NCBI GenBank assembly: GCA_036725605.1
Contig: DAIMDW010000049.1
Span: 1-25,915, forward strand
Origin: CALBTQ01 sp036725605
GTDB taxonomy: Bacteria > Lernaellota > Lernaellaia > Lernaellales > Lernaellaceae
Length of the DNA stretch: 25,915 nt
Direction of reading: 5' to 3'
The translations under genes and the position numbers were made by a program. Position 1 is the stretch's first letter. Every line of letters starts with the position of its first letter. The notes under the pieces are model-generated. The model was not told where the DNA came from and did no database searches. It worked only from the letters and a program-made list of their open reading frames with translations. Positions 7,810 to 15,073 of this stretch are shown piece after piece.

Positions 7810-8304
7810 ATGTGTATCAATAGAACATATAAAATATCAAGTATATTGTTTGCGATGGTGTCTTTTCTTTTATTTTTCTCCGTCGGCTGCGGTGTTACCA
7901 ATTACCGGCTCTACGATGGCGCGCCCCTTCCGGAAGATGAAGAGGCAACATTATACTATGACCAGAGAAACGAATCGGGCCCGCACATAATGCTTTTGTG
8001 TTCCATAAACGGAAAAGAAGGACAAAATGCATACCCGATACCCGGAGGAGGAATAAAATATATATATGTCTACAATAATGGGTGGGACGCGGGGATAAGC
8101 TATGAAATAAAAATGAAACCGGGACAGTATCGATTGGAGTTTTTTTATTACTGGAGCAATGGTGTTACGACATACTATGCAAAAGAGACTCAGTTCGTGG
8201 ATCTCGAAGCCAAAGCCGGAAAGAAGTACACGGCAACGGTTTCTATTACTTCAGATAATTCCGAAAATCATTCATGGCATCCGAAAATTGTTGAAATGCC
8301 ATAG
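7810..8304 (+). CDS. Small AT-rich lipoprotein of unknown function
   Basis: 164 residues starting at ATG 7810 behind AGAGGAGGG. The N-terminus is a signal peptide ending in the lipobox-like SVGC (Cys27). The mature part is beta-rich with many Tyr (YIYVYNNGWDAGISYEIKMKPGQYRLEFFYYW) and has a segment, KPGQYRLEF...EAKAGKKYTATV, of the kind seen in DUF2846-like or PEGA-like lipoproteins; I cannot assign a family firmly. The gene and its upstream region are clearly richer in A/T than all neighbours (codons such as AAA, ATA, TAT dominate), which suggests acquisition from another genome. It stands alone between a terminator and a convergent gene. Confidence 0.8.
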   Translation: MCINRTYKISSILFAMVSFLLFFSVGCGVTNYRLYDGAPLPEDEEATLYYDQRNESGPHIMLLCSINGKEGQNAYPIPGGGIKYIYVYNNGWDAGISYEIKMKPGQYRLEFFYYWSNGVTTYYAKETQFVDLEAKAGKKYTATVSITSDNSENHSWHPKIVEMP

Positions 8305-8311
8305 CGAACGA

Positions 8312-8368
8312 CAGGTTGGGGGCCTGCCATTAAGGTCGGGGCATCCCCCTGTGGTTGCCCAAAACCTG
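8312..8368. repeat. Extended inverted repeat between convergent genes
   Basis: CAGGTT (8312-8317) followed by GGGGG pairs with CCCCC (8345-8349) and AACCTG (8363-8368), with unpaired stretches in between. It sits between the stops of two convergent genes and may act as a bidirectional terminator, but there is no T tract on either side. Confidence 0.3.
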
Positions 8369-8391
8369 CGCCGCGCGGCCTTCCCTTTTGC

Positions 8392-9732
8392 CTAGTCCAA
8401 ATAATCACCGTGCAGGTTATCGTACATGACCGTGCCGCCGTAGCCGGAATCGGACCAGTCGATCAAACCGATCGCGGCGATGGGGTTTTGGTCGCTCCAA
8501 TACATCGCCAAATCATCGCAGTCGTTGGCCGCTCCGTTGATCAACACATCGAACGTGCTGTCCGCGAAGTCGATGGTGATACTGATGAACTCCCACGTTT
8601 CGTTGGTCAGCGCACCGCAAAAGACATAGTCCGACACCGACCAGTCCACAGCGCCCAGACCGGTCGTGTCGTTATAAGCAAGCTGCACCTCCGTAATGTA
8701 ATCTTCATATTCAATGTCGTATTTATAAATGCGCACGCCGAATTCCGCCGCCGTATCGACCCATACATCCAGGTCGACGCGCAGGTCCTCGAAGGTTTCG
8801 GTGAAGGTCAACATGTTGCCGATGTAATCGTTGGAGCCTTCGCCGCCCTGCTGCAGCAGCACCTGACCCGAACCGGCTTTGAGAGCGATGACGGTCTGCG
8901 TGCTGGCGCCCGCCTGGAACAGTTCCTCCCACGGGCTGCCCAACGGGCCGAGCGGATGATCCTCGAAATCCTCGGTGAAGATGTCGTCGTCAGCCGTGTC
9001 GTCGTCGCCGCCTTGGGGATCGTGCAGCACGCACAGGTTGTTGAGCCGATTGCCCATGTGGCCGTTGCGGTCGACGCCCTGCAGATCGAGGCAATACAGG
9101 CCCGGCACGCCCGGGTTGCTTTGCGGCGCGAAGAGAACGTTGACCTCGACCGGCGTCGGGTGGGTGCAGTCGCCGACGTGGCTCAGGTCGTTGGCCGGCA
9201 GGTTGTGCAGCGTCTGCCAGGTGACGACGTACAGCGGCTCGGGTTCGCCGGTGCGGTAGACCAGCAGATGGCCGTCGGGCAGCAGATCGTTGTTCACGTC
9301 GCACACGTCGAAGGTCAGCGTGCTGTAGTAGATCGGCTCGGTATAGCCGGGAAAATTGCCGAGGATCGTGGTTTCCGGCTCCCAACCGCCGTTGCTGAGG
9401 ACCGGCGGGGCGGGCTCGATCGGCGTCGTGTCGTCGTCATCGTCGACGTCGTCATCGCCCGTATCGTCGTCGTCGAGGTCGTCGTCGCCGGTATCGTCGT
9501 CATCATCGATGTCGTCGTCATCGATGTCGTCATCGCCGGTATCGTCGTCGTCGAGGTCGGTATCATCATCGTCGTCGTCGCCGATCATGTCGTCGTCGCC
9601 GAGATCGTCGTCGAGCGTATCGTCATCGGACGAACCGCCCCCACTGTCGTCGTCATCGTCGTCACGATTGCAGGCCGGGAAGAAAACAACCGCCAAGGCC
9701 AAAACCACCACCGTCACCATCAAGGCTTTCAT
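8392..9732 (-). CDS. Three-module lipoprotein with Asp-rich linkers
   Basis: 446 residues. The frame is open further upstream, but ATG 9732-9730 is preceded by GGGAGGG and starts a signal peptide ending FFPAC (Cys21), so I use it. Residues 24-102 form a long Asp-rich linker. Residues 109-239 are a beta-rich module (PPVLSNGGWEPE ... HVGDC ... NNLCVLHDP) shared with the protein at 3875-4666. After a short DDDTADDD linker, residues 251-446 form the module shared with the truncated protein at the left edge (TEDFEDHPLGPLGSPW ... ALKAGSGQV ... DVWVDTAAEFGVRIY ... IDWSDSGYGG). The conserved Cys residues within modules suggest disulphides. The protein links the two other module families and supports a domain-shuffling view. 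No enzymatic motif is seen; an adhesion or binding role at the surface is a guess. Confidence 0.88.
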   Translation of the reverse strand: MKALMVTVVVLALAVVFFPACNRDDDDDDSGGGSSDDDTLDDDLGDDDMIGDDDDDDTDLDDDDTGDDDIDDDDIDDDDDTGDDDLDDDDTGDDDVDDDDDTTPIEPAPPVLSNGGWEPETTILGNFPGYTEPIYYSTLTFDVCDVNNDLLPDGHLLVYRTGEPEPLYVVTWQTLHNLPANDLSHVGDCTHPTPVEVNVLFAPQSNPGVPGLYCLDLQGVDRNGHMGNRLNNLCVLHDPQGGDDDTADDDIFTEDFEDHPLGPLGSPWEELFQAGASTQTVIALKAGSGQVLLQQGGEGSNDYIGNMLTFTETFEDLRVDLDVWVDTAAEFGVRIYKYDIEYEDYITEVQLAYNDTTGLGAVDWSVSDYVFCGALTNETWEFISITIDFADSTFDVLINGAANDCDDLAMYWSDQNPIAAIGLIDWSDSGYGGTVMYDNLHGDYLD

Positions 9733-9792
9733 TGGATACCCTCCCAATTTCTGGCCTGCCGGTTTGGTGTACGCACCGAGATTGCGGGAATT

Positions 9793-9822
9793 ATTAAACC
9801 ATGGAGGTGCTGCCGGATGCAA
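9793..9822 (-). promoter_or_regulatory. Promoter of the three-module lipoprotein gene
   Basis: On the minus strand: TTGCAT (9822-9817), 18 bp, then TTTAAT (9798-9793) with TGG directly before the -10. Same spacing and same CATGGTTTAATAATT core as the promoter at 4778-4807. Confidence 0.6.
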
Positions 9823-9880
9823 GACGCAAGCGAACGCTTTGGTGTGGTCCGCCGGGCGCAAGTGTGTCATGATTTAACCA

Positions 9881-11029
9881 ATGACTACGCACGCGCCGAC
9901 GATCGAGAACGACATCCCCGCCCCGCCCGCCGTGGCCGAATTCACCGCCGGCACGGGCGACGCGCTCACCTGCTTCGCCGATTACCGCTCCTGGACGACC
10001 CGCCTGCGCGCCGACCTGGACGCGGCGCACGATGAGATCGTCATGGAGATGTACATCTTCGAGCCCGAGGGCGAAGGCGGAGAGATCGCCGCGGCGTTGA
10101 TGCGCGCGGCGGCGCGCGGGGTGCGCGTGCGGGCGATGGTCGACAGCCTGGGCTGTCGGCACGTGCCGCCGTCGTTTTTCGCCATGCTGCGCGAGGCGGG
10201 CATCGAGGTGCGCGAGTTCAACCCGGTGCACTGGTGGAGCTTTCTGCTGTCGCCGGGCAAGCCGTTGCGGCGACGCAATCACCGCAAGCTGATCGTCGTC
10301 GACAACCGCGTCGGCCACCTGGGCGGGATGAACCTGGGCGGGCGCTTCGACGAATGGCGCGACCTGACGCTGCGCATCGACGGCCCGTTCGCCGAGGTTC
10401 TGCGGCGCAGTCACGAACGCGTATGGTCCGGCCAGTACCGCAAATTCCTGCCCCGCCGGCGTAAAAAACGGCCGGTGCCGCAAATCAAGTTGTTCGACAA
10501 TTTTTTCACCGATCACTTTTCGCCGATCAAGCGGCACTACGTCGCCGCGTTCAAACGCGCACGGCGGCGCATCTGGCTGGCGCACGGCTACTTCTTCCCG
10601 GACAAGCGGCTGCGGCGCGAACTGCGGCGGGCGGTGCGGCGCGGGGTCGAGGTGCGGGCGCTGGTGCCGGCGAGTTCGGACATCGCGGCGGTGGACAAGG
10701 CGGCGCGGCACATCTACGGCGACCTGCTGCGTTGCGGCGTGCGATTGTTTCTGCTGCCGGCGATGCTGCACGCCAAGGCCGCGCTGGTCGACGACGACTG
10801 GCTGACGCTGGGCAGCGCGAACCTCGATCCGATCAGCCTGTTCAGTTGCCTGGAGATCAACGTGGGCATCAGCCATGCGCCGCTGGCCGCGCACCTGGCC
10901 GCGCTGCTGGAGAGCTATCGCCGCGAGGCGAGCGAGTACACCTATCACGATTGGAAACACCGCTCGTGGTGGGAAAAATTGACCAACCGCCTGTGGTACG
11001 CCCTGCGTCGCTGGTACGCCGAGTGGTAA
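9881..11029 (+). CDS. Cardiolipin synthase, ClsB-like phospholipase D superfamily
   Basis: 382 residues with both HKD motifs: NHRKLIVVDN (H134, K136, D141) followed by GGMNLGGRFDEW, and LHAKAALVDDDWLTLGSANLD (H297, K299, D304). The family transfers phosphatidyl groups between phospholipids to make cardiolipin in the inner membrane. There are no N-terminal transmembrane helices, and the domain starts at about residue 25 (GDALTCFADYRSW), which is the arrangement of ClsB-type enzymes. The C-terminus (RSWWEKLTNRLWYALRRWYAEW) is basic and aromatic and could be an amphipathic membrane-binding helix. No Shine-Dalgarno precedes ATG 9881; it may be leaderless or weakly translated. It is convergent with another PLD-superfamily gene, with only 3 nt between the stops. 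Confidence 0.88.
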   Translation: MTTHAPTIENDIPAPPAVAEFTAGTGDALTCFADYRSWTTRLRADLDAAHDEIVMEMYIFEPEGEGGEIAAALMRAAARGVRVRAMVDSLGCRHVPPSFFAMLREAGIEVREFNPVHWWSFLLSPGKPLRRRNHRKLIVVDNRVGHLGGMNLGGRFDEWRDLTLRIDGPFAEVLRRSHERVWSGQYRKFLPRRRKKRPVPQIKLFDNFFTDHFSPIKRHYVAAFKRARRRIWLAHGYFFPDKRLRRELRRAVRRGVEVRALVPASSDIAAVDKAARHIYGDLLRCGVRLFLLPAMLHAKAALVDDDWLTLGSANLDPISLFSCLEINVGISHAPLAAHLAALLESYRREASEYTYHDWKHRSWWEKLTNRLWYALRRWYAEW

Positions 11030-11032
11030 GGG

Positions 11033-13114
11033 CTACTCGACGACTTTGCCGATGTTGCCGATCCAGGAGATCCACTTGTTGGAATAAAAAGTGGGTCCGG
11101 CCACCCATTCCCAGAGATCCTTGTATTCCTGCGGATAGTCCGGGATGTAATCGCCGGGCACATCGCCGATGATCGCCGGGTCGAACTCCAACTTCAGATC
11201 CTGCCCGACGGAAAACGGCATCAACAACAAATGTCCCTTCTCCGTGTCCTCGCGCGTTCCCTTGTTGAACTGAATGAAGTTGTGGCGAGCGGCGGCCTGC
11301 ACCATCTGCGCGCAATTGATGGAACCGGGCGGCAAATCGCCGTTCCTTGTTCCTTGGACAACCGTTTCGTCCATCCAGGCCTGGCCGAGGTGTTCGGTCC
11401 AGACGCCCTGACGGAATTGTTGCAGTTGCGGCACGACCACGGTGGGATCGACCTGCCACAGCGCCATGGCGATTTCCGAATCGCGATCGCCGTTCAGGCT
11501 GCGTTCGTTGAGGTTCGCGCTGCCGATCAGCGCGATTTTGTCGTCGATCAACATCATCTTCGAATGCACGTAAAGCATGTACCGCTGGGCGATGCTCACC
11601 TTGTCGCGACGCGTGGTCACGTCGGGAGGATACATGATCGCCTTGGACCAGTCGGGGCGACCGTCCACGGTTTTCGGCAACTGATCGGCGCCGGCGAAGA
11701 CGTTCCGCCAATTGGCCAGGCAATAGAACGACAGGTAATTGCTCCAGGTGAATTTCGGCAGGCCGTCGGGTCCGAGCGTCTGATCGGCCAGACGCTTCGT
11801 CCGGCACGCCCGTTCGACCGTGCGCACCATGTATTCGATGGTGCACCACTCCAGGTAGCGCACCGAGTAGGTTGCTTTGTCGTCGGGTTTTCCTTCGGGG
11901 AACATCGGCAGAACAACGTACGCGTGAAATTCCCGGCCCAGGTTGACCATCGCCACAATGCGCTCGACCAATCGTTCGGCCACCAGGTTGGCCACGGAGG
12001 ATCGCGTGCCCTTATAAGCCGTATCGCCCCAATTGTCGCCCGAGCTGATCAGGTATTGCGATTCGAGGTAGATGAAATCGTCGGCCACTTTGATCAGCTC
12101 CAGATAGGCGTCTTGAATGCTGCGTTCATATTTGGCGTCAATGCCCCAATTGAATTTCTGCTGCAGCACTTGTTTCACCTGGTTCCGGTCATCCAACTTG
12201 GCGACGTCCGGCGGCATGATCCAATAGGACTTATTGATCGAATGCAGCAATTGCGAGTTCCAGGGGCCGTCCCACTCCTCGCTCGGACGCACCAACTGCC
12301 GGGCGTCGACCGGGGTGATAAACATGCCGGAGGCGACCACCCCGTACAGCGTATCGAACACGCGGGGATTTTTACTCTCGACCACGCTCCAACGGGCGAC
12401 GAACTCGAAAAGAAAATCCCAGGCGGCCGGGCCGTAGATCTGCGCGTGGATATCGTGCCAGGGCTCGCGGGGCATGGCGCGATCATGATCGAATTCTCCG
12501 TTGTACCAATCGTCGGCGAAGGCAATGTTGTCGTCCGCGTAAATCGGATGCTCGGGCCAATCGAAACGTCCGCGCGTCAGATCCAGGCCGCCGAAAAAGG
12601 CCTTGATCGCCAACCCCCGATCGTTGCCCGGCGCATCCAGCACAATGAACTTCTGGTGATGTGACCACATGTTCGTCGTGCCGTAGGGCGCGGCCCGCCA
12701 CAACAGATTGGGCGGGAGTTCCTGACCGTCGTTGAGCTTCTTGAGCGTCTCTCCGCCGTTGTTGTTGTCGACGTCGCCGGTCGCCACCGGATACCCGGCG
12801 ATGGAGAAGTGCTTCCACGGCATGATGGCGACGGTCATCGCTTCATATTGTTTCGCCTTGGCCAGCAACAGGCTGCCGATCGGATCCTCCACGACCATCG
12901 TGCGCTGCAGAGTGAACTGCGGGTGAAACGACCAATCGACCAGAAAAATGAACCGCTTCGCTTCGGCAATGGCCGCCCGAATATCGGCGAAAGCGCCGCT
13001 CGCGCCTTGGCCGTCCTCGGCGGCGTCGTGGTAAAATTTAACCCAATTGCCGGCTGTCCCGGCGTAATGGGCCTGTTGTTCATCGACGATTCGTTGGGTG
13101 GCAATCGGCAACAT
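11033..13114 (-). CDS. Phospholipase D family protein with two HKD motifs
   Basis: 693 residues. Start ATG 13114-13112 is chosen over the longer open frame because GAGGAGGG lies just upstream. First HKD motif: SHHQKFIVLD (H153, K155, D160) followed by FFGGLDLTRGRFDWP. Second: YVHSKMMLIDDKIALIGSANLNERSLNGDRDSEIA (H517, K519, D524). The length, the long insert between motifs and the GGLDLTxGRFD and LNERSLxGxRDSE signatures fit the larger phospholipase D enzymes found in plants and actinobacteria better than cardiolipin synthase. No signal peptide or C2/PX domain is visible, so it is likely cytoplasmic or released by another route. Such enzymes hydrolyse or transphosphatidylate phospholipids. 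Whether it works with the adjacent ClsB-like enzyme is not known. Confidence 0.88.
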   Translation of the reverse strand: MLPIATQRIVDEQQAHYAGTAGNWVKFYHDAAEDGQGASGAFADIRAAIAEAKRFIFLVDWSFHPQFTLQRTMVVEDPIGSLLLAKAKQYEAMTVAIMPWKHFSIAGYPVATGDVDNNNGGETLKKLNDGQELPPNLLWRAAPYGTTNMWSHHQKFIVLDAPGNDRGLAIKAFFGGLDLTRGRFDWPEHPIYADDNIAFADDWYNGEFDHDRAMPREPWHDIHAQIYGPAAWDFLFEFVARWSVVESKNPRVFDTLYGVVASGMFITPVDARQLVRPSEEWDGPWNSQLLHSINKSYWIMPPDVAKLDDRNQVKQVLQQKFNWGIDAKYERSIQDAYLELIKVADDFIYLESQYLISSGDNWGDTAYKGTRSSVANLVAERLVERIVAMVNLGREFHAYVVLPMFPEGKPDDKATYSVRYLEWCTIEYMVRTVERACRTKRLADQTLGPDGLPKFTWSNYLSFYCLANWRNVFAGADQLPKTVDGRPDWSKAIMYPPDVTTRRDKVSIAQRYMLYVHSKMMLIDDKIALIGSANLNERSLNGDRDSEIAMALWQVDPTVVVPQLQQFRQGVWTEHLGQAWMDETVVQGTRNGDLPPGSINCAQMVQAAARHNFIQFNKGTREDTEKGHLLLMPFSVGQDLKLEFDPAIIGDVPGDYIPDYPQEYKDLWEWVAGPTFYSNKWISWIGNIGKVVE

Positions 13115-13226
13115 GGGTTTCCCTCCTCTAAAATTGAACGGCCGCACCCGATCACTGGGCCACAATCGCCGGGCGACGTCTATGGTTATTTCGTTGACAA
13201 TCATTCGGGGGCGGCGCGTATTTGTG

Positions 13227-13256
13227 TTGACTCGCTTCCCGTTTCTTCGGTATGTT
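13227..13256 (+). promoter_or_regulatory. Promoter upstream of the TIM-barrel-like gene
   Basis: TTGACT (13227-13232), 18 bp and TATGTT (13251-13256). Another TTGACA lies at 13194-13199. The interval 13115-13337 serves two divergent genes. Confidence 0.55.
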
Positions 13257-13337
13257 CACCGTACGTCGGGTGGGGGAAACGATCCCGACAGCGACTCACC
13301 AAATAGGCGTTACGATAAACATCCAGTGGAGGGAATG

Positions 13338-14132
13338 ATGGCTTGCAAGCGCATCAGCGGCAGGAATATGTACATCTGGCAGTTCCGCCAGGTGGTCAAA
13401 GGCCCCTCGGCAATCGAAAATTTTCTACAACAGGCAACCGACGCGAAGCTTGACGGCGTGTGGATCAAGATCGCCGTGGGCGCCTCGTTGTACCGCAAGG
13501 GCTTGGGAACAGACCTGGGCCGGTTCAACGAAGCGGTGGCCGGTTTGCACGAACGCGGCCTCGCCGTCTGGGGCTGGCACGAACCACGCTGCCCGGACGT
13601 CGAGACGGCGCTGACCGAGGCGGAGAACGTCTCGGAGTACGTCGACGAACTCAAGCTCGACGGTCTGCTCATGGACGCCGAACACAAAAGCGGCTCCAGC
13701 TTTTTCCAGGGCGGGGAAGATGAAGCGTACGCCTACGCAAAAACGCTGCATCTGTTTTTGAACAAAGCGGACAAAGGTCTGGCGATCAGCAGTCACGACC
13801 AACCGTCGAAACACGCGGACTTCCCCTTCGCCGCCTTCGCCGCCAACGCCGACTGCAACGCGCCGCAGGTGTACTACGGCGCCAGCGCGAGCGTCGAACA
13901 GCGGCTGGCGCATTGCCTGAACGATCCGGCGAATTGCGCCTGCTCGTTGGCCGTCGCGCCCGTCGGTGCGGCGTGGGTCGGCGGCGACGGCGGGTGCCGC
14001 ACCAGCCAGGAGTGCGCGCAACGGGCCGTCGAGTTCATCGCCCTGGCCCGGCAGTACGACTTTCCCGGCTACGGCTTCTGGGTGTGGGACAGCGCGCCGC
14101 AAGCATTCTGGGAAGCGCTCGCCGCCAATTGA
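13338..14132 (+). CDS. TIM-barrel, glycoside-hydrolase-like protein
   Basis: 264 residues if the second ATG of ATGATG is used: GGAGGG (13328-13333) lies 4 nt before 13338 but only 1 nt before 13335. The pattern MYIWQFRQVVKG ... DGVWIKIAVGAS ... GLAVWGWHEP ... LDGLLMDAEHK ... GLAISSHDQP ... NAPQVYYG ... GYGFWVWDSAP looks like consecutive beta strands of a TIM barrel. The acidic DAEHK and WGWHEP strand ends are typical of glycoside hydrolases and lysozyme-like barrels. I cannot name the family. There is no signal peptide. It lies 200 nt upstream of the R-body operon on the same strand. A role in cell-wall lysis for R-body release is possible but pure speculation. Confidence 0.75.
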   Translation: MACKRISGRNMYIWQFRQVVKGPSAIENFLQQATDAKLDGVWIKIAVGASLYRKGLGTDLGRFNEAVAGLHERGLAVWGWHEPRCPDVETALTEAENVSEYVDELKLDGLLMDAEHKSGSSFFQGGEDEAYAYAKTLHLFLNKADKGLAISSHDQPSKHADFPFAAFAANADCNAPQVYYGASASVEQRLAHCLNDPANCACSLAVAPVGAAWVGGDGGCRTSQECAQRAVEFIALARQYDFPGYGFWVWDSAPQAFWEALAAN

Positions 14133-14150
14133 ATCAGCCATTAAAAGAAC

Positions 14151-14171
14151 GTCGCCGAATTGACCATAGAC
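14151..14171 (+). promoter_or_regulatory. Copy 1 of a 21-bp element at the R-body locus
   Basis: The element starts GTCGCCGAATTGAC and ends ATAGAC. It matches 16954-16974 at 19 of 21 positions and is followed in both places by a run of seven T. It lies 160 nt before the first rebB. It may be a regulator-binding site or a -35 region; no matching -10 is seen at this copy. Confidence 0.5.
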
Positions 14172-14331
14172 GGATTTTTTTCCGCTTGGTACAAGTCCAC
14201 CATCGGGCGCATGGGATCGCCGCCAACCGCTGATAAACCGACCGTTCCGGCAGAATGCGCAACCATCGCGCCGCCCGAAAAAGCTTTTATTCTGTCAGGG
14301 GATAACTAACCATTCAAGAAAGGGAAAAACC

Positions 14332-14607
14332 ATGCCAGACGATCCGATCAAGGTGAATCCGCAAATCACCGACGCCATCACCCAGGCCAACGTGAAGATT
14401 CTCGGCGACGCGCCGGCCATGGCCATGGGCAATTTGTACCAGGCCACCGCACAGGCGTTGTCCAACGCCGCGCACAACGCGACCGCGGCGCAGCAGAACG
14501 CCAACACGATTCTGCAGGCGACGACCACGCAGGGCATCGCGCTGTTGTACGGCGTGGACACCAGTTCGACGGCGGTGGGCATCAAGGAAATTCTGTCCGC
14601 CAAGTAG
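14332..14607 (+). CDS. rebB: R-body protein, RebB family (copy 1)
   Basis: 91 residues with the RebB (killing trait) family signature: VNPQITDAITQANVKILGDAPAMAMGNLYQATAQALSNAAHNATAAQQNANTILQATTTQG...LLYGVDT. RebB-type proteins polymerise into R-bodies, ribbons coiled into a hollow cylinder that unroll on acidification; in Caedibacter they underlie killing of paramecia. The sequence is rich in Ala/Gln/Asn/Thr with long amphipathic helices and no export signal, as in the family. ATG 14332 is preceded by AAGAAAGGG. It is the first gene of a tight run of seven genes on the plus strand. Its partner 45 nt downstream is about 80% identical. Confidence 0.93.
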   Translation: MPDDPIKVNPQITDAITQANVKILGDAPAMAMGNLYQATAQALSNAAHNATAAQQNANTILQATTTQGIALLYGVDTSSTAVGIKEILSAK

Positions 14608-14617
14608 CCTTAACGTT

Positions 14618-14635
14618 CTTCGCCGGCGGGCGAAG
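14618..14635 (+). other. Intercistronic hairpin between the rebB copies
   Basis: CTTCGCC, loop GGCG, GGCGAAG: a 7-bp stem in the 45-nt gap between the two rebB genes. It lacks a T tract, so it is more likely an mRNA-stability element than a terminator. Confidence 0.5.
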
Positions 14636-14652
14636 GGAAGGGAGAAAGTCTC

Positions 14653-14949
14653 ATGGCCGACGATCCGAAAAAAGTGAATCCGCAAATCACCGACGCCGTG
14701 ACCCAGGCCAATGTGAAGATCCTGGGCGACGCTCCCGGGATGGCGATGGGCAACCTGTACCAGGCCACCGGTCAGGCGTTGGGCAACGCGGCACACAACG
14801 GCGCATTGGCGCAATCGAACGCCAACACGATCTTACAAGCGACGACCACACAGGGCGTGGCGCTGCTGTACGGGGTGGACACGGCCGCCACGGCGGTGGG
14901 CATCAGCGAAATCCTGGGCAGCGGCAAAACGTCGGGGTACCCGAGCTGA
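14653..14949 (+). CDS. rebB: R-body protein, RebB family (copy 2)
   Basis: 98 residues, about 80% identical to copy 1 through NPQITDAVTQANVKILGDAP...LLYGVDT, then a distinct C-terminal tail (GSGKTSGYPS). Differences such as PAMAMG/PGMAMG and NATAAQQ/NGALAQS indicate real divergence and not an assembly duplicate. ATG 14653 follows GGGAAGGGAGAAAG. Two co-expressed major subunits resemble the paired RebA/RebB of Caedibacter, where more than one related subunit is needed for assembly. The stop codon overlaps the start of a strong hairpin. Confidence 0.93.
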   Translation: MADDPKKVNPQITDAVTQANVKILGDAPGMAMGNLYQATGQALGNAAHNGALAQSNANTILQATTTQGVALLYGVDTAATAVGISEILGSGKTSGYPS

Positions 14950-14975
14950 GCCCGCGACGCGCGGGACGGCTCAGC
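14945..14975 (+). other. Strong hairpin directly after rebB copy 2
   Basis: GCTGAGC (14945-14951) pairs with GCTCAGC (14969-14975) and CCGCG pairs with CGCGG inside; a 4-nt bulge GACG interrupts one arm. There is no T tract. The stem begins at the stop codon, as expected of a 3' mRNA stabiliser or a partial attenuator protecting the rebB message. Confidence 0.55.
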
Positions 14976-15013
14976 GGCCGAATGCGGGGCGGATCGGAAC
15001 CGACCTATCCCGG

Positions 15014-15043
15014 CGTCGCCGCGAGGCCGGGTGCCAGGCGACG
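15014..15043 (+). other. Second hairpin before the third reb-like gene
   Basis: CGTCGCC (15014-15020) pairs with GGCGACG (15037-15043) over a 16-nt loop. Together with the hairpin at 14945-14975 it fills the 124-nt gap, the largest in the reb operon. Confidence 0.4.
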
Positions 15044-15073
15044 ATTTCAGGCGTAAACGAGGGGTGAAACGCG

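Noticed and set aside
8410..10035. 541-residue open frame on the plus strand
   Set aside because: Antisense to the three-module lipoprotein; same complement-of-GAC artefact.
11231..12664. 477-residue open frame on the plus strand
   Set aside because: Antisense to the phospholipase D gene, which has both HKD motifs and a good SD.
13098..13337. N-terminal extension of the TIM-barrel-like protein
   Set aside because: This part runs through the divergent promoter region and overlaps the phospholipase D start; the SD at 13328 favours the start at 13338.
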